A stretch of DNA of 13,332 bases from Desulfobacterales bacterium (GCA_013042695.1 JABDPQ010000204.1:1-13332), one strand, 5' to 3'; positions 1 to 7,555 are shown, counted from the first letter of the stretch. Notes: generated by a model not told the origin, from the letters alone. Numbers and translations are program-made.

Positions 1-465
1 GAGTATTGTCAGCAGAGTAGGGCAGGGCAAAGCCCAGAGAATGATTTCGACGTGGATTCCTGGCATTATGGCGAGGCAAATAGACTTGAAGAGGCCGTCC
101 TGATATCTCACAATTGGGATTTAATTAGGCGTGTAATGTGGAACTACGTCGGAATTGTGCGAACAGTTAAAAGACTAGAACTTGCAAAAAAGAGGTTGAC
201 AGATATTTCAGAAGAAATCGAAGAGCACTATAGAGCATATTACGTTTCGGATCATATGGTTGAATTAAGAAATATTTCGCATGTTTCGCTAATGATTGTA
301 GAATGTGCATTAATGCGAAAAGAATCTCGAGGGCTGCATTACTGTCTTGATTATCGTAAGAAAAAAGAAGGTGATCGTTATTGGCAAACATTACAGCGAT
401 TGCCGAACGGTGTTCCCTGGCAATTTCGTGGAGAAAAAATAAGTTTTAAAAATAATATCAAATAG
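1..465 (+). CDS. nadB: L-aspartate oxidase, C-terminal part (5' end outside window)
   Basis: The frame is open from base 1, so this is the 3' part of a longer gene; the first in-frame start-like codon (GTG at 52) is internal. About 154 residues are visible. They match the C-terminal helical domain of NadB, the FAD enzyme that oxidises L-aspartate to iminoaspartate for NAD synthesis with quinolinate synthase (NadA). Diagnostic segments are MWNYVGIVRT, followed by KRLELA, a helix with EEIEEHYRAYYVS, then ELRNISHVSLMIVECAL and MRKESRGLHYCLDY; the last is the family's hallmark KESRGLH motif. The FAD-binding and substrate-binding parts lie upstream of the window. NadB can use fumarate instead of oxygen, so its presence fits an anaerobe. 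It ends at TAG (463-465). It has no visible functional link to the sulfonate genes. Fumarate reductase and succinate dehydrogenase flavoproteins are relatives, but the KESRGLH tail favours NadB. Confidence 0.9.
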   Translation, partial: EYCQQSRAGQSPENDFDVDSWHYGEANRLEEAVLISHNWDLIRRVMWNYVGIVRTVKRLELAKKRLTDISEEIEEHYRAYYVSDHMVELRNISHVSLMIVECALMRKESRGLHYCLDYRKKKEGDRYWQTLQRLPNGVPWQFRGEKISFKNNIK

Positions 466-517
466 TTGTTTTCGTTTTCAACAGATTAAGCAGTTTGTAA
501 TAGATCATCAGTAATTT

Positions 518-637
518 CAGGTTGCAAAAGAGCTCATTGACAGCCGGATTTCTTACCACATTGGCATGCAAAAAGCCATAGCCAGATCTTCTCGGCAAAA
601 TGATCTTGATCCAATAGCTGTTGGCGGGTTTAAATGA
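518..637 (+). other. Short coding-like remnant, family not recognised
   Basis: Directly after a TAA at 512-514, one frame stays open for 40 codons to TGA at 635-637. It reads like natural protein: it contains VAKELIDSRISYHIGM and then QKAIARSSRQND and ends IAVGGFK. There is an internal ATG at its 18th codon but no start with a ribosome binding site at its beginning. Amino acid composition (balanced Ile, Ala, Ser, Asp, Arg) is unlike the Phe/Tyr/Asn-rich translations of the surrounding AT-rich DNA. It could be the decayed 3' end of a lost gene or chance. I do not recognise the family. Confidence 0.2.
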
Positions 638-741
638 TTTTATAAAATGAAATTTTCTCTCACCTTCCGAGAAATAATTCGTTTAATATTTCAGAGTTTT
701 TACCGATTCTGTAAACGATTTGTCTCTTACATACAAAACGA

Positions 742-769
742 TTACTATCCAATCTATTGCTGGTATAAT
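742..769 (+). promoter_or_regulatory. Candidate sigma-70 extended -10 promoter for the stator-like pair
   Basis: TGGTATAAT at 761-769 matches an extended -10 element (TGn plus a perfect TATAAT at 764-769). At the right distance the -35 region is poor (TTACTA at 742-747, 16-bp spacer), which is tolerated with an extended -10. Transcription would start near 776, about 130 bases before the ATG at 905, leaving a 5' leader that carries the inverted repeat at 839-863. No other promoter-like sequence this good is seen upstream of the gene. Confidence 0.4.
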
Positions 770-838
770 AGAGCGTGCGTTAAAAATCAGCTCATTATGC
801 TGACTCGCTTCTTCCGCTTCTCTACTATCTTTTGTATG

Positions 839-863
839 CAATAATTCATCAGCAGAATTATTG
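839..863 (+). repeat. Perfect 9-bp inverted repeat in the leader of the stator-like pair
   Basis: CAATAATTC (839-847) and GAATTATTG (855-863) are exact reverse complements with a 7-base spacer. The arms can extend by two G:U pairs in RNA. The repeat sits between the candidate promoter and the ATG at 905. It could be an operator dyad or an mRNA hairpin about 40 bases before the start. There is no U run after it, so it is not an ordinary terminator. Confidence 0.4.
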
Positions 864-904
864 TGTAAAATAGCTGGTTTCATCACTATGTTGGAATAAA
901 AGTT

Positions 905-1786
905 ATGAGTAATTCTCGCTATTACCTGATAATGATGGCCTTTTTTTTAGGTCTCGTGGCGGCGGTATGTGCCCTTCTGTTTGTTCCGCTTAAAGCTGCC
1001 TTTATGGCTAATTGGGGGTTTAATTCAGTTATTGTTGGTGTACTGGTCATTGGTATTTTGCTCAATGTCCGTCGAGTGCTTGTACTCGAACCCGAGATTA
1101 ACTGGATGAAAATTTTCCGCACCGGTACTTCCGGGCTGTCCGTTGCCGAAAGTCCACAATTGCTGAAACCTCTGGCTAAACATCTCGAAGGAATGCATCG
1201 AGATCGCTTTAGCTTATCGGCCTTGTCGCTGCGAACAGTCCTTGAGGGTATTCAAGGTCGTTTGGATGAATCCCGTGAAATTTCTCGCTATATTATTGGC
1301 TTGCTTGTTTTCCTTGGTCTGCTTGGCACCTTCTGGGGCTTGCTCGGCACGATTGGGGCAGTTAGTGGCATAATCGGAGGTCTTGATGTGGGGGACAGGG
1401 ATTTTAACCTGATGTTTCAAACCCTCAAAGCAGGGCTGCAGCAACCGCTTCAAGGGATGGGGACCGCATTCAGTTCTTCGTTGTTTGGTTTGGGAGGATC
1501 ACTCGTTCTCGGCTTTATCGATATTCAGGCAAACCATGCACAGAACCGCTTTTTCAACGAGCTTGAGGAGTGGCTTTCAGGCGTCACCCAACTGGTTGAT
1601 CGGACATCCAAAGCAGGGCTCGAAGATGCAGTTTCATATCCACATTCAGAAATGGCAGCCAATCATTTTGAAATTTTGATAGAGGAATTGCGGGCAACCA
1701 ATCAGCATATGGAGGATCTGCTCAGTAAAAAAGCCCGTGATTCGGCTTCAGACCAGGCCGCTCAGAAAAACGGCGATGAGGGGTAA
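905..1786 (+). CDS. MotA/TolQ/ExbB-family proton-channel protein
   Basis: A 293-residue inner-membrane protein of the MotA/TolQ/ExbB superfamily, whose members form a multimeric proton channel around a MotB/TolR/ExbD-type partner. Membrane segments are predicted at about residues 7-28, 38-55, 128-158 and 182-206. The third holds the family's Gly-rich signature (FLGLLGTFWGLLGTI, 137-150). The fourth begins PLQGMGTAFSSSLFGLGGSL, where the TAFSSSL stretch corresponds to the conserved channel-lining Thr/Ser region of TolQ and ExbB. A cytoplasmic domain of about 70 residues lies between segments 2 and 3, and a short charged tail follows segment 4. It ends 2 bases before the next gene, an OmpA/MotB-like protein, so the two are surely cotranscribed. 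The start at 905 is preceded by only a weak GGA-type ribosome site. There are no flagellar or Tol genes nearby. Too short for Zorya ZorA, which has a long cytoplasmic tail. Function of this stator-like pair is unknown. Confidence 0.85.
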   Translation: MSNSRYYLIMMAFFLGLVAAVCALLFVPLKAAFMANWGFNSVIVGVLVIGILLNVRRVLVLEPEINWMKIFRTGTSGLSVAESPQLLKPLAKHLEGMHRDRFSLSALSLRTVLEGIQGRLDESREISRYIIGLLVFLGLLGTFWGLLGTIGAVSGIIGGLDVGDRDFNLMFQTLKAGLQQPLQGMGTAFSSSLFGLGGSLVLGFIDIQANHAQNRFFNELEEWLSGVTQLVDRTSKAGLEDAVSYPHSEMAANHFEILIEELRATNQHMEDLLSKKARDSASDQAAQKNGDEG

Positions 1787-1788
1787 TC

Positions 1789-3066
1789 ATGGCTGGTAAT
1801 TCTCGCTTCTCAAATCAATCCACAAGTATCTGGCCAGGATATGTCGATGTGCTTTCGGCTTTGCTGATGGTGGTAATTTTTGTCTTACTGATCTTTACGT
1901 TTTCACAGTTTATTCTCGGCCATATCATCACTGATCAAAGTAGTGAGCTTGAGAATTTACACAGTCAAATAGCTGAAATATCAAAACTTCTTGGGCTCGA
2001 GCGACAGCAGAATTCAGTTTTGGCCGAGAAAATATCAACTCTCTCCGGCCAGGTTGAAAATTTGACCATCGAGCGAGCAGATTTGCAGGATGAGGTGGAG
2101 GATCTCAATTTACGAAGAATCGAAGATCGAGAAAACCTGGAGATGCACCTGAGAAATATAGCCAGTCTCCAACAGGACATTCAGGCATTGCAAACCATGC
2201 GTCAAGAGCTCGAGGAGAAAATTGCCAAGGCAGCAACGAGATTAGGTATAGAGCAGCGATTGAGCAGTTCGCTCAGAGATCGCAGCAAAGCATTGCAGAC
2301 TCGACTGGCAAGTGAAGAGGATAGAACATTTTTAGCTCAAAAAGATATCGAACAGCGTGACATACGAATTCAGGCATTATCTGCCTTAATAGGTGAGCAA
2401 CAGGATAACCTTGCTAACCAAAGACGTATGACCGCCGATGCCAGGGCTGAAATCGCTCTTCTTAATAGTAAAATTCAACTATTGAGCAGTCAGTTGGCAG
2501 AGATTAATAGCGCTTTGAGTCAATCGGAAGCGGCCCGATCGGAGCAGGAGCAGGAGATCCTTGACCTTGGTGAACGCTTGAATATTGAACTCGCAAGGCG
2601 TGTTAATGATCTGGAGCGATACCGATCTGATTTTTTTGGTCGGTTACGGGAAATACTTGGTGATAATCCTGTTATTAGCATCGAGGGAGACCGTTTTCTG
2701 CTGCAGGCTGAGTTATTATTTGCCTCAGGAACGGCTCAATTAGAGGATCAGGGTAAGGCTCAATTACAAGAGTTGGCAGAACTTATTGTCAGCCTGATAC
2801 CGATGATCCCTGACGATTTGGCATGGATATTGAGGGTTGACGGGCATACTGATCGTGTGCCGATCCAATCCTCACGTTTTGCCTCAAATTGGGAGCTATC
2901 GATGGCCCGGGCGGTATCTGTCGTCCGGTATCTCGCCAGCCAGGGGGTTCCTGAAAAAAGAATGGCTGCAGCTGGATTCAGTAAGTTTCATCCCATTGAT
3001 CGTGCAGACACCCCAGGGGCCTATCGCAAAAACCGCCGCATAGAAATTAAGCTTACCTCTCGTTGA
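1789..3066 (+). CDS. MotB/OmpA-type stator partner with long coiled coil and peptidoglycan-binding domain
   Basis: A 425-residue protein with one N-terminal membrane helix (about 15-45) carrying a lone Asp (D20, in PGYVDVLSALL). This is the position of the proton-accepting Asp of MotB, TolR and ExbD. A long heptad-rich coiled coil spans about 45-290 (many Glu, Gln, Leu, Arg). The OmpA-like peptidoglycan-binding domain spans about 305-425, with VDGHTD at 350-355, NWELSMARA downstream, and NRRIEI at 415-420. The coiled coil would form a periplasmic stalk between channel and cell wall and is much longer than the linker in ordinary MotB. It starts 2 bases after the upstream channel gene, which implies a fixed-ratio complex. 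The layout resembles Zorya ZorAB and the uncharacterised MotA/OmpA pairs found in many proteobacteria, but no Zorya effector gene follows. Membrane, Asp and OmpA assignments are read from sequence; energised force transmission is inferred from the family. Confidence 0.88.
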   Translation: MAGNSRFSNQSTSIWPGYVDVLSALLMVVIFVLLIFTFSQFILGHIITDQSSELENLHSQIAEISKLLGLERQQNSVLAEKISTLSGQVENLTIERADLQDEVEDLNLRRIEDRENLEMHLRNIASLQQDIQALQTMRQELEEKIAKAATRLGIEQRLSSSLRDRSKALQTRLASEEDRTFLAQKDIEQRDIRIQALSALIGEQQDNLANQRRMTADARAEIALLNSKIQLLSSQLAEINSALSQSEAARSEQEQEILDLGERLNIELARRVNDLERYRSDFFGRLREILGDNPVISIEGDRFLLQAELLFASGTAQLEDQGKAQLQELAELIVSLIPMIPDDLAWILRVDGHTDRVPIQSSRFASNWELSMARAVSVVRYLASQGVPEKRMAAAGFSKFHPIDRADTPGAYRKNRRIEIKLTSR

Positions 3067-3182
3067 GTAAGAAACATACATGAGCGGATGAAAAGCGATG
3101 AAGTCAATTAGTCAGTTAAGCATATAATTAAATAATTAAACGCATAAGGTGACAGCAACCAAACACCTTGTAAGTTTCAGTA

Positions 3183-3216
3183 AAAACAACATAATATCAA
3201 TTTGTTTAGTTGTTTT
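3183..3216 (-). terminator. AT-rich hairpin, possible minus-strand terminator of the transporter gene
   Basis: AAAACAAC (3183-3190) and GTTGTTTT (3209-3216) are perfect complements with an 18-base loop. Read on the minus strand, the second arm runs into a T-rich stretch (GTTGTTTTTAC), as expected for a weak terminator of the convergent transporter gene, whose stop is at 3274. The stem has only two G:C pairs, so the call is weak. Confidence 0.25.
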
Positions 3217-3228
3217 AAGGGTGGGGTT

Positions 3229-3269
3229 GGTATATGACGTTCTGCTGAAGGCAGATTCCTACCTTTTTT
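3229..3269 (+). terminator. Candidate rho-independent terminator after the stator-like pair
   Basis: GGTA (3229-3232) pairs with TACC (3260-3263), and inside it TCTGC (3241-3245) pairs with GCAGA (3251-3255) around a TGAAG loop. A run of six T follows (3264-3269). The outer and inner stems are separated by an unequal internal loop, so the structure is imperfect. It lies about 165 bases after the stop at 3066 and just before the end of the minus-strand transporter gene. Confidence 0.4.
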
Positions 3270-3273
3270 GCAT

Positions 3274-4698
3274 TTAAACAGTTCTTGCAAGTGGTTCACC
3301 GATAAAATTCCAGTAGGGGAGCGCTACAAACAGTGCCACGATAATGGCAACTATTGTCATCAGACAGCCAAACCAGAAAATTTCGGCTGCACTCAGATGA
3401 CCACGCTCATAGACCACCAGCGATGAGGCGCTTTGGGCTGGATAATAGAGAACTGCATCCCCGGCTATCATCACCAGAAGACCGCAGACAACGGGGTTTA
3501 GACTTGTCAGCATTGCTATGGCCATGGCAACAGGGATACTGATCGACAAAAATCCGGTGATATTGGGAATCAATAGCCGAACCGGTGGTGCTGCGAGCAG
3601 TAATACAACCACCACCAATAATGGCGAGTCGGACAGAACGGGCAACCTGCCGACGATGAGCTGGGCCAGCCATGAACCGGCGCCACTGTTGATCAGCGCG
3701 CTTGCCAGAGACATCGAGGCAGCAATAACAAAAAAATTATTCCAGCCAAGACCGCTCTCAAATTCCCGCCAGCTCATCACTCCGATGCCCGGGGCCAGTA
3801 GGCACATCCAAGCGAGTATTGCCGGTATTGCCGGATCCAAATGATGAAATGAATCGCTTAACCAGAGAAATGATGCGGCCAGCGTGATGACGATCGTACG
3901 GATCTCTGCTCCCGTGAGCGGCTGAGAAACGCTATTCGGAACCTCAGCCATGTGAAGTGCAAAGCCTTTTTTATAGATCACAAAGATCAGGCCAGCACCA
4001 ATCAGCAGGAGCGCAAGGTAGGGAATCAGCATCATCACCAGCCAGCGGCTCCAGGACATGCCGCCTATGAGTGCTGCCGCCACAACAGGGGTTATTCCCC
4101 CAGTCAGAATTGCGGTAGATGCCAACCGATTGATAGAATTTAAGGCCATCATAATAGCTTTTGAAAGCGCCGATTCTTTTGGCACCTGACTCAGTGATAG
4201 AGCTTGTTCATAGACATGAACCAGAATTCCGGTTCGGACTGTTGCCGATGGCAGCAAGAGTGTCAAGAGTGGAAAGGCAAGCAGTAGATGAGCGTAAAGA
4301 GCACGCGGGCGACCCCGACATTGTCGTAGAAAAAACCGGGCAATTCTCTCGGCCAGACCGCATTTCTGAACGGCCAGGCCGATGGTTAATACCGCGATTA
4401 AAAAATAGGGAACAGGCTGAGCAAAACCAACGAGGGCATCTCCCAGGGTCTCTACACCTCTTGAGAACATCAGCAGCACGACTGTCAGCATCGAAGTAAC
4501 GCCCATCGGCAGGAGTTCGGTACCCCAGAGCCCGATGGCGATAACAGCAACTCCCAAAACCCGTTGGCCGGCAACAGAAAGACCGGTTGGCGGCTCTATC
4601 GACATGAAGAGCAGAGAGGCCAAGATGGTTGCTGCCATAACGACAAATGCTGATTGAGCAGGTTTTTTTACCTGGCGTGGCGTCATTGTTGTTTTCAC
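3274..4698 (-). CDS. DASS/SLC13-family anion transporter (divalent anion:sodium symporter type)
   Basis: A 474-residue, very hydrophobic protein with about 11-13 membrane segments and the two-fold repeat of the DASS (SLC13, CitT, INDY) family, which moves sulfate or di- and tricarboxylates. Family features are ELLPMGVTSM (61-70), the first re-entrant tip PSATVRT (150-156), GWNNFFVIAASMSLASAL in the second half, the second tip IPNITG (377-382), and GDAVLYYPAQSASS (413-425). Both tips deviate from the usual Ser-Asn-Thr sodium/substrate motif, so the substrate may be unusual. It is transcribed away from the comC-like gene across a 279-bp shared region, which suggests a link to sulfolactate or its products (sulfopyruvate, sulfite, pyruvate). 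That is inference only. The frame opens with GTG at 4698; ATG at 4686 (residue 5) is better placed after GGGTGA and may be the true start. Residue numbers count from 4698. Confidence 0.85.
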   Translation of the reverse strand: MKTTMTPRQVKKPAQSAFVVMAATILASLLFMSIEPPTGLSVAGQRVLGVAVIAIGLWGTELLPMGVTSMLTVVLLMFSRGVETLGDALVGFAQPVPYFLIAVLTIGLAVQKCGLAERIARFFLRQCRGRPRALYAHLLLAFPLLTLLLPSATVRTGILVHVYEQALSLSQVPKESALSKAIMMALNSINRLASTAILTGGITPVVAAALIGGMSWSRWLVMMLIPYLALLLIGAGLIFVIYKKGFALHMAEVPNSVSQPLTGAEIRTIVITLAASFLWLSDSFHHLDPAIPAILAWMCLLAPGIGVMSWREFESGLGWNNFFVIAASMSLASALINSGAGSWLAQLIVGRLPVLSDSPLLVVVVLLLAAPPVRLLIPNITGFLSISIPVAMAIAMLTSLNPVVCGLLVMIAGDAVLYYPAQSASSLVVYERGHLSAAEIFWFGCLMTIVAIIVALFVALPYWNFIGEPLARTV

Positions 4699-4943
4699 CC
4701 AATGAGCATGGGCCCCTAACGGTGATCGTTACATCGGTGCAAGAATAAGCAGCAAGTGGTCGAAAAACAACGCGTCCTGAAGAGCATGCAGCATTGCCCA
4801 GGCTATAAACCTAACCAAGACCAAAAGATTTTACCAGCGATAGTCCCTGCTATTGCCAATAACATAGGCAAACTGTCAGGTTTAAAACACATCTATTCAT
4901 GGTATGGTAACCAACCGACAGGCGTTGAAGCTCAAAGTTCAGT

Positions 4944-4957
4944 AGAGTTCAGACTCT
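4944..4957 (+). repeat. Small inverted repeat just before the comC-like gene
   Basis: AGAGT (4944-4948) and ACTCT (4953-4957) form a 5-bp stem with a TCAG loop, followed by TTTT, ending 20 bases before the ATG at 4978. TTCAG also recurs at 4938-4942, 4948-4952 and 4963-4967; the first two are spaced 10 bp apart, one helical turn. This could be an operator for a local regulator or a weak RNA hairpin. The arms are short, so chance cannot be excluded. Confidence 0.25.
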
Positions 4958-4977
4958 TTTCATTCAGGTGAGAACCA

Positions 4978-5979
4978 ATGGATAGCATTACCATGAGCAT
5001 AGATGAAGCGCTGGCGCTTTGCCAAAAGGCATTGGTTGCTTCTGGGACAGAAGAAAAAAACGCTCAACTCGTCGCTGGGGCGCTGTTGCGTGCAGAAGCA
5101 GAAGGGCAGAAAGGCCATGGGCTTTCCCGGGTACCATCGTATTGTGCACAGGTCCGGACCGGCAAGGTAAATGGCCGGGCTGTTCCTGTCGTAGAGGATA
5201 TAAAGCCAGGGCTGGTGCGAGTAGATGCCGGGTTTGGCTTTGCCTATCCGGCAATCGAGCTTGCTTTGCCAGAGCTCGCTGCTCGGGCAAAAACTGTTGG
5301 TATTGCGGCGGCTGCAATTTACCACTCGCACCATTTTGGCGTGGCCGGTCACCCGTGTGAGGATCTGGCCCAAAAAGATCTTCTGGCCTTTGTCTACGGT
5401 AATACGCCAAGCGCCCTGGCGCCAGCAGGAGCAAAAAAGAAGGTGCTGGGTACTAACCCGATAGCCTTTGGCGCGCCGCAAGCCGGAGCTCCGCTGATAA
5501 TTGATTTTGCCGTATCAACCGTTGCCAGGGGTAAAATTATGGCTGCCAAACAGGCAGGGAAAAATATCCCGGAAGGGTGGGCGCTTGGACCTAATGGAAA
5601 GCCAACCACAGATGCAGATGAAGCGCTTCGCGGTTCCATGGTGCCCATAGGCGGGGTTAAAGGGGCTGCGCTGGCGTTGCTCGTAGAGGTTATGTCCGCG
5701 TGTCTTGCCGGAGCAGCGCTCGGGGTTGAGGCAAGTTCTCTCTTTGATCCAGACGGTGCGCCTCCCAACCTGGGTCAGGTTATTTTGGCAATAGACGCAG
5801 AAGCTCTTTCCGGGGGGCATTTCTCGCCAAGGCTGGTGGATCTGGCAGCTGTTTATAACTCCATCGAAGGAGCACGATTTCCCGGTCTCAAGAGACTGCA
5901 GAATCGGCGCAAGGCTGAAGAGGACGGCTTGTCAGTGCCGATTGCTTTGGCAGGTGAGATCATGAAACTGGCGACCTGA
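4978..5979 (+). CDS. comC: ComC-type (R)-sulfolactate dehydrogenase (Ldh_2 family)
   Basis: A 333-residue NAD(P)-dependent oxidoreductase of the malate/L-lactate/ureidoglycolate dehydrogenase (Ldh_2) family. Seen in order: GQKGHGLSRVPSY (43-55, the variant of the family's HGVxR-type segment), SHHFGVAGH (117-125) with the candidate catalytic His residues, GTNPIAFG (158-165), DFAVSTVARGKI (176-187) and GGVKGAALALLVEVMS (225-240). The length is typical. The GQKGHGLSR form resembles ComC, which reduces sulfopyruvate to (R)-sulfolactate in sulfolactate degraders and in coenzyme M synthesis. The suyAB genes 3.3 kb away make that the best call, but malate, lactate or ureidoglycolate activity cannot be excluded from sequence. 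Start chosen at 4978 because AGGTGAG lies 8 bases upstream. Divergent from the DASS transporter; convergent with the activator gene (34-bp gap). It could equilibrate sulfolactate with sulfopyruvate. Confidence 0.75.
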   Translation: MDSITMSIDEALALCQKALVASGTEEKNAQLVAGALLRAEAEGQKGHGLSRVPSYCAQVRTGKVNGRAVPVVEDIKPGLVRVDAGFGFAYPAIELALPELAARAKTVGIAAAAIYHSHHFGVAGHPCEDLAQKDLLAFVYGNTPSALAPAGAKKKVLGTNPIAFGAPQAGAPLIIDFAVSTVARGKIMAAKQAGKNIPEGWALGPNGKPTTDADEALRGSMVPIGGVKGAALALLVEVMSACLAGAALGVEASSLFDPDGAPPNLGQVILAIDAEALSGGHFSPRLVDLAAVYNSIEGARFPGLKRLQNRRKAEEDGLSVPIALAGEIMKLAT

Positions 5980-6013
5980 TCCGCTGCATCGGCGCCTATC
6001 TGCCGTCGCTGAA

Positions 6014-7555
6014 CTAAAAGGAAAGGAATTCAGCCGGATTAATATGTAATTTTTTTATCCGGTACTGCAGGGTGGAACGAGCCATGCCTAAAAGCTTGGC
6101 GGCCCCTCTCTTGCCGCCAACCGTGCCCTTTGTTGCCGTTAAAGCTTTAATGATGTGAGTACGTTCGGCCTGTTCACGGGTGCTGAAATCTTCTGGTTTC
6201 TCTGTTATCGACATGGCCACCGGGAAGGCTTGCTTGATGCTGTTTCTGCTGACGCTGCTGCCTGGTTGCAGGATAATCAGCCGTTTGACCATATTTTTAA
6301 GTTCACGAACATTGCCGGGCCACTGATATCGAGAGAGGAGTTCAAGAACATCATCCGTGTATCTCGGCGCTTCCTTGTTCATTCGTACAGACTCACTGTG
6401 GTTTATGTTATTTACAAGCAGTGGAATATCGGCTGTGCGCTCACGCAGGGGAGGTACATGGATCATCACGGTCTCCAGACGATAAAATAAATCCTGCCTG
6501 AACCAGCCGTCTCGCACACCTTCAATCAGGTCTTTGTTTGTTGCGGCAACAATTCGGGCGTCTACTGGAATTGACTTACTTTCGCCGACCCTCTCAAATT
6601 TTCTTTCCTGGAGCACCTGAAGCAGTTTGGCCTGCAGAAAAATTGGCAGCTCACCTATTTCATCAAGGAAAATAGTTCCTTGATCAGCCAGTTCAAAGCG
6701 GCCAAGTCTTTGATTATCAGCGCCGGTAAAAGCTCCTTTGGCATGCCCGAAGAGTTCACTCTCAAACAATGAGGAGGTGAGACCGGGACAATTTGTTTTG
6801 ACGAACAGATTATCTCGGCGACTGCTCATGTCATGAATCAAGCGGGCGAGATAATCTTTTCCTGTTCCCGTTTCACCGGTTATCAGTATTGTTTCATCGC
6901 TATTGGCAACCTGCTGCAAAACCTCCATCACCTGTTTCATCTGCCGGGACGCAAAAAAGAATCCCCCGACCTGATTTTCCCTGGTACTGGACAAAAGATA
7001 TTCTTTTTCCCCCTGGAGATGTTGGTGTGAGTGTTTCAAAGAGGTGTAGGCAAGCATGTTGTCCACAGCGATAGCAATCTGCTGCGACGTAGCCATCAAT
7101 ACCTCTGTCAGCTCAGTAATTGCATCCGGTTTTTTCTTATAGCTGAAGTGGATCGTACCGAGAATACGATCACGTACGATCAGGGGAAAAACCATTGTCG
7201 ATATTAACCCGGCCTTCACCAGTTCACCAACAGAACTGAGGTCTGTATATGTATTCAGGTCATCAAAAATTGCCGGTTGCCTGGAATTAATTGCGATGCG
7301 GGCAATGGCCCCGTCCGCGAGCGGCCTGGACTTGTGGGCGATGACACCTCCCGCCTGAACACCGTCTGCTGCAGCAAAGTAGGTGATCATCTCATTCTGC
7401 GAATCGTAAAGAATGATTGCCAGCCGATCATAGGTGAAGTGCCGATGCAGCTCTTTAGACAGGGAGTTGAACAGGCTTTCACGGCTCTTGCGCGTTGCGA
7501 TTGCGTTATTTATTTCAAGCAGAAGCTTATAGCGTGTTTCTGTATTCCAGTGCAT
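6014..7555 (-). CDS. Sigma-54-dependent transcriptional activator (GAF, AAA+, Fis-type HTH)
   Basis: A 513-residue enhancer-binding protein. An N-terminal GAF-type sensor (about 20-170) is followed by a linker and a complete AAA+ domain: Walker A GETGTGKD (227-234), the sigma-54 contact loop GAFTGA (274-279), Walker B TIFLDE (294-299), sensor AATN (337-340), the arginine-finger stretch FRQDLFYRL (352-360) and GNVREL (414-419). A Fis-type helix-turn-helix lies at about 480-502 (GKRGAAKLLG then STLQYRIKKL). There is no receiver domain, so control is by ligand or redox sensing in GAF, as in NorR or FhlA, rather than by phosphorylation. It is divergent from an operon with a consensus -24/-12 promoter (7736-7752), with candidate binding repeats in between (7611-7678). 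It is therefore probably the activator of the sulfolactate operon, with sulfolactate or a product as a plausible but unproven effector. Start ATG at 7555 has only a weak ribosome site. Confidence 0.92.
   Translation of the reverse strand: MHWNTETRYKLLLEINNAIATRKSRESLFNSLSKELHRHFTYDRLAIILYDSQNEMITYFAAADGVQAGGVIAHKSRPLADGAIARIAINSRQPAIFDDLNTYTDLSSVGELVKAGLISTMVFPLIVRDRILGTIHFSYKKKPDAITELTEVLMATSQQIAIAVDNMLAYTSLKHSHQHLQGEKEYLLSSTRENQVGGFFFASRQMKQVMEVLQQVANSDETILITGETGTGKDYLARLIHDMSSRRDNLFVKTNCPGLTSSLFESELFGHAKGAFTGADNQRLGRFELADQGTIFLDEIGELPIFLQAKLLQVLQERKFERVGESKSIPVDARIVAATNKDLIEGVRDGWFRQDLFYRLETVMIHVPPLRERTADIPLLVNNINHSESVRMNKEAPRYTDDVLELLSRYQWPGNVRELKNMVKRLIILQPGSSVSRNSIKQAFPVAMSITEKPEDFSTREQAERTHIIKALTATKGTVGGKRGAAKLLGMARSTLQYRIKKLHINPAEFLSF

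Larger units (their letters stand above)
466..904. other. Gene-poor, AT-rich intergenic region between nadB and the stator-like pair
   Basis: This 439-bp stretch holds no convincing complete gene. What can be seen: a 39-codon coding-like remnant (518-637), a candidate extended -10 promoter (764-769) and a perfect 9-bp inverted repeat (839-863), each listed separately. A 65-codon ATG frame at 647-844 exists, but its product is rich in Phe, Arg and Tyr with no recognisable motif, it lacks a good ribosome binding site, and it is probably chance. No strong U-tract terminator for nadB was found, and no tRNA or other structured RNA was recognised. Confidence 0.6.

Noticed and set aside
647..844. 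65-codon frame upstream of the channel gene
   Set aside because: No ribosome binding site, no motif, composition expected from translating AT-rich DNA, and it overlaps the candidate promoter and inverted repeat.
905..3066. Zorya-type defence system (ZorA/ZorB)
   Set aside because: The channel protein (293 residues) lacks the long cytoplasmic tail of ZorA, and no ZorC, ZorD or ZorE gene follows; the next gene is a minus-strand transporter.
4853..4871. TTGCC/GGCAA inverted repeat in the divergent region
   Set aside because: Arms of only five bases with a nine-base spacer are easily expected by chance.
4756..4971. 71-codon frame in the transporter/comC divergent region
   Set aside because: It begins with no ribosome site, has no motif, and covers the region where both divergent promoters must lie.
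5394..5820. Long minus-strand frames opposite the comC-like gene, and similar ones opposite other genes
   Set aside because: They are antisense to well-supported coding sequence, are Ser/Arg/Pro rich, and match no family.
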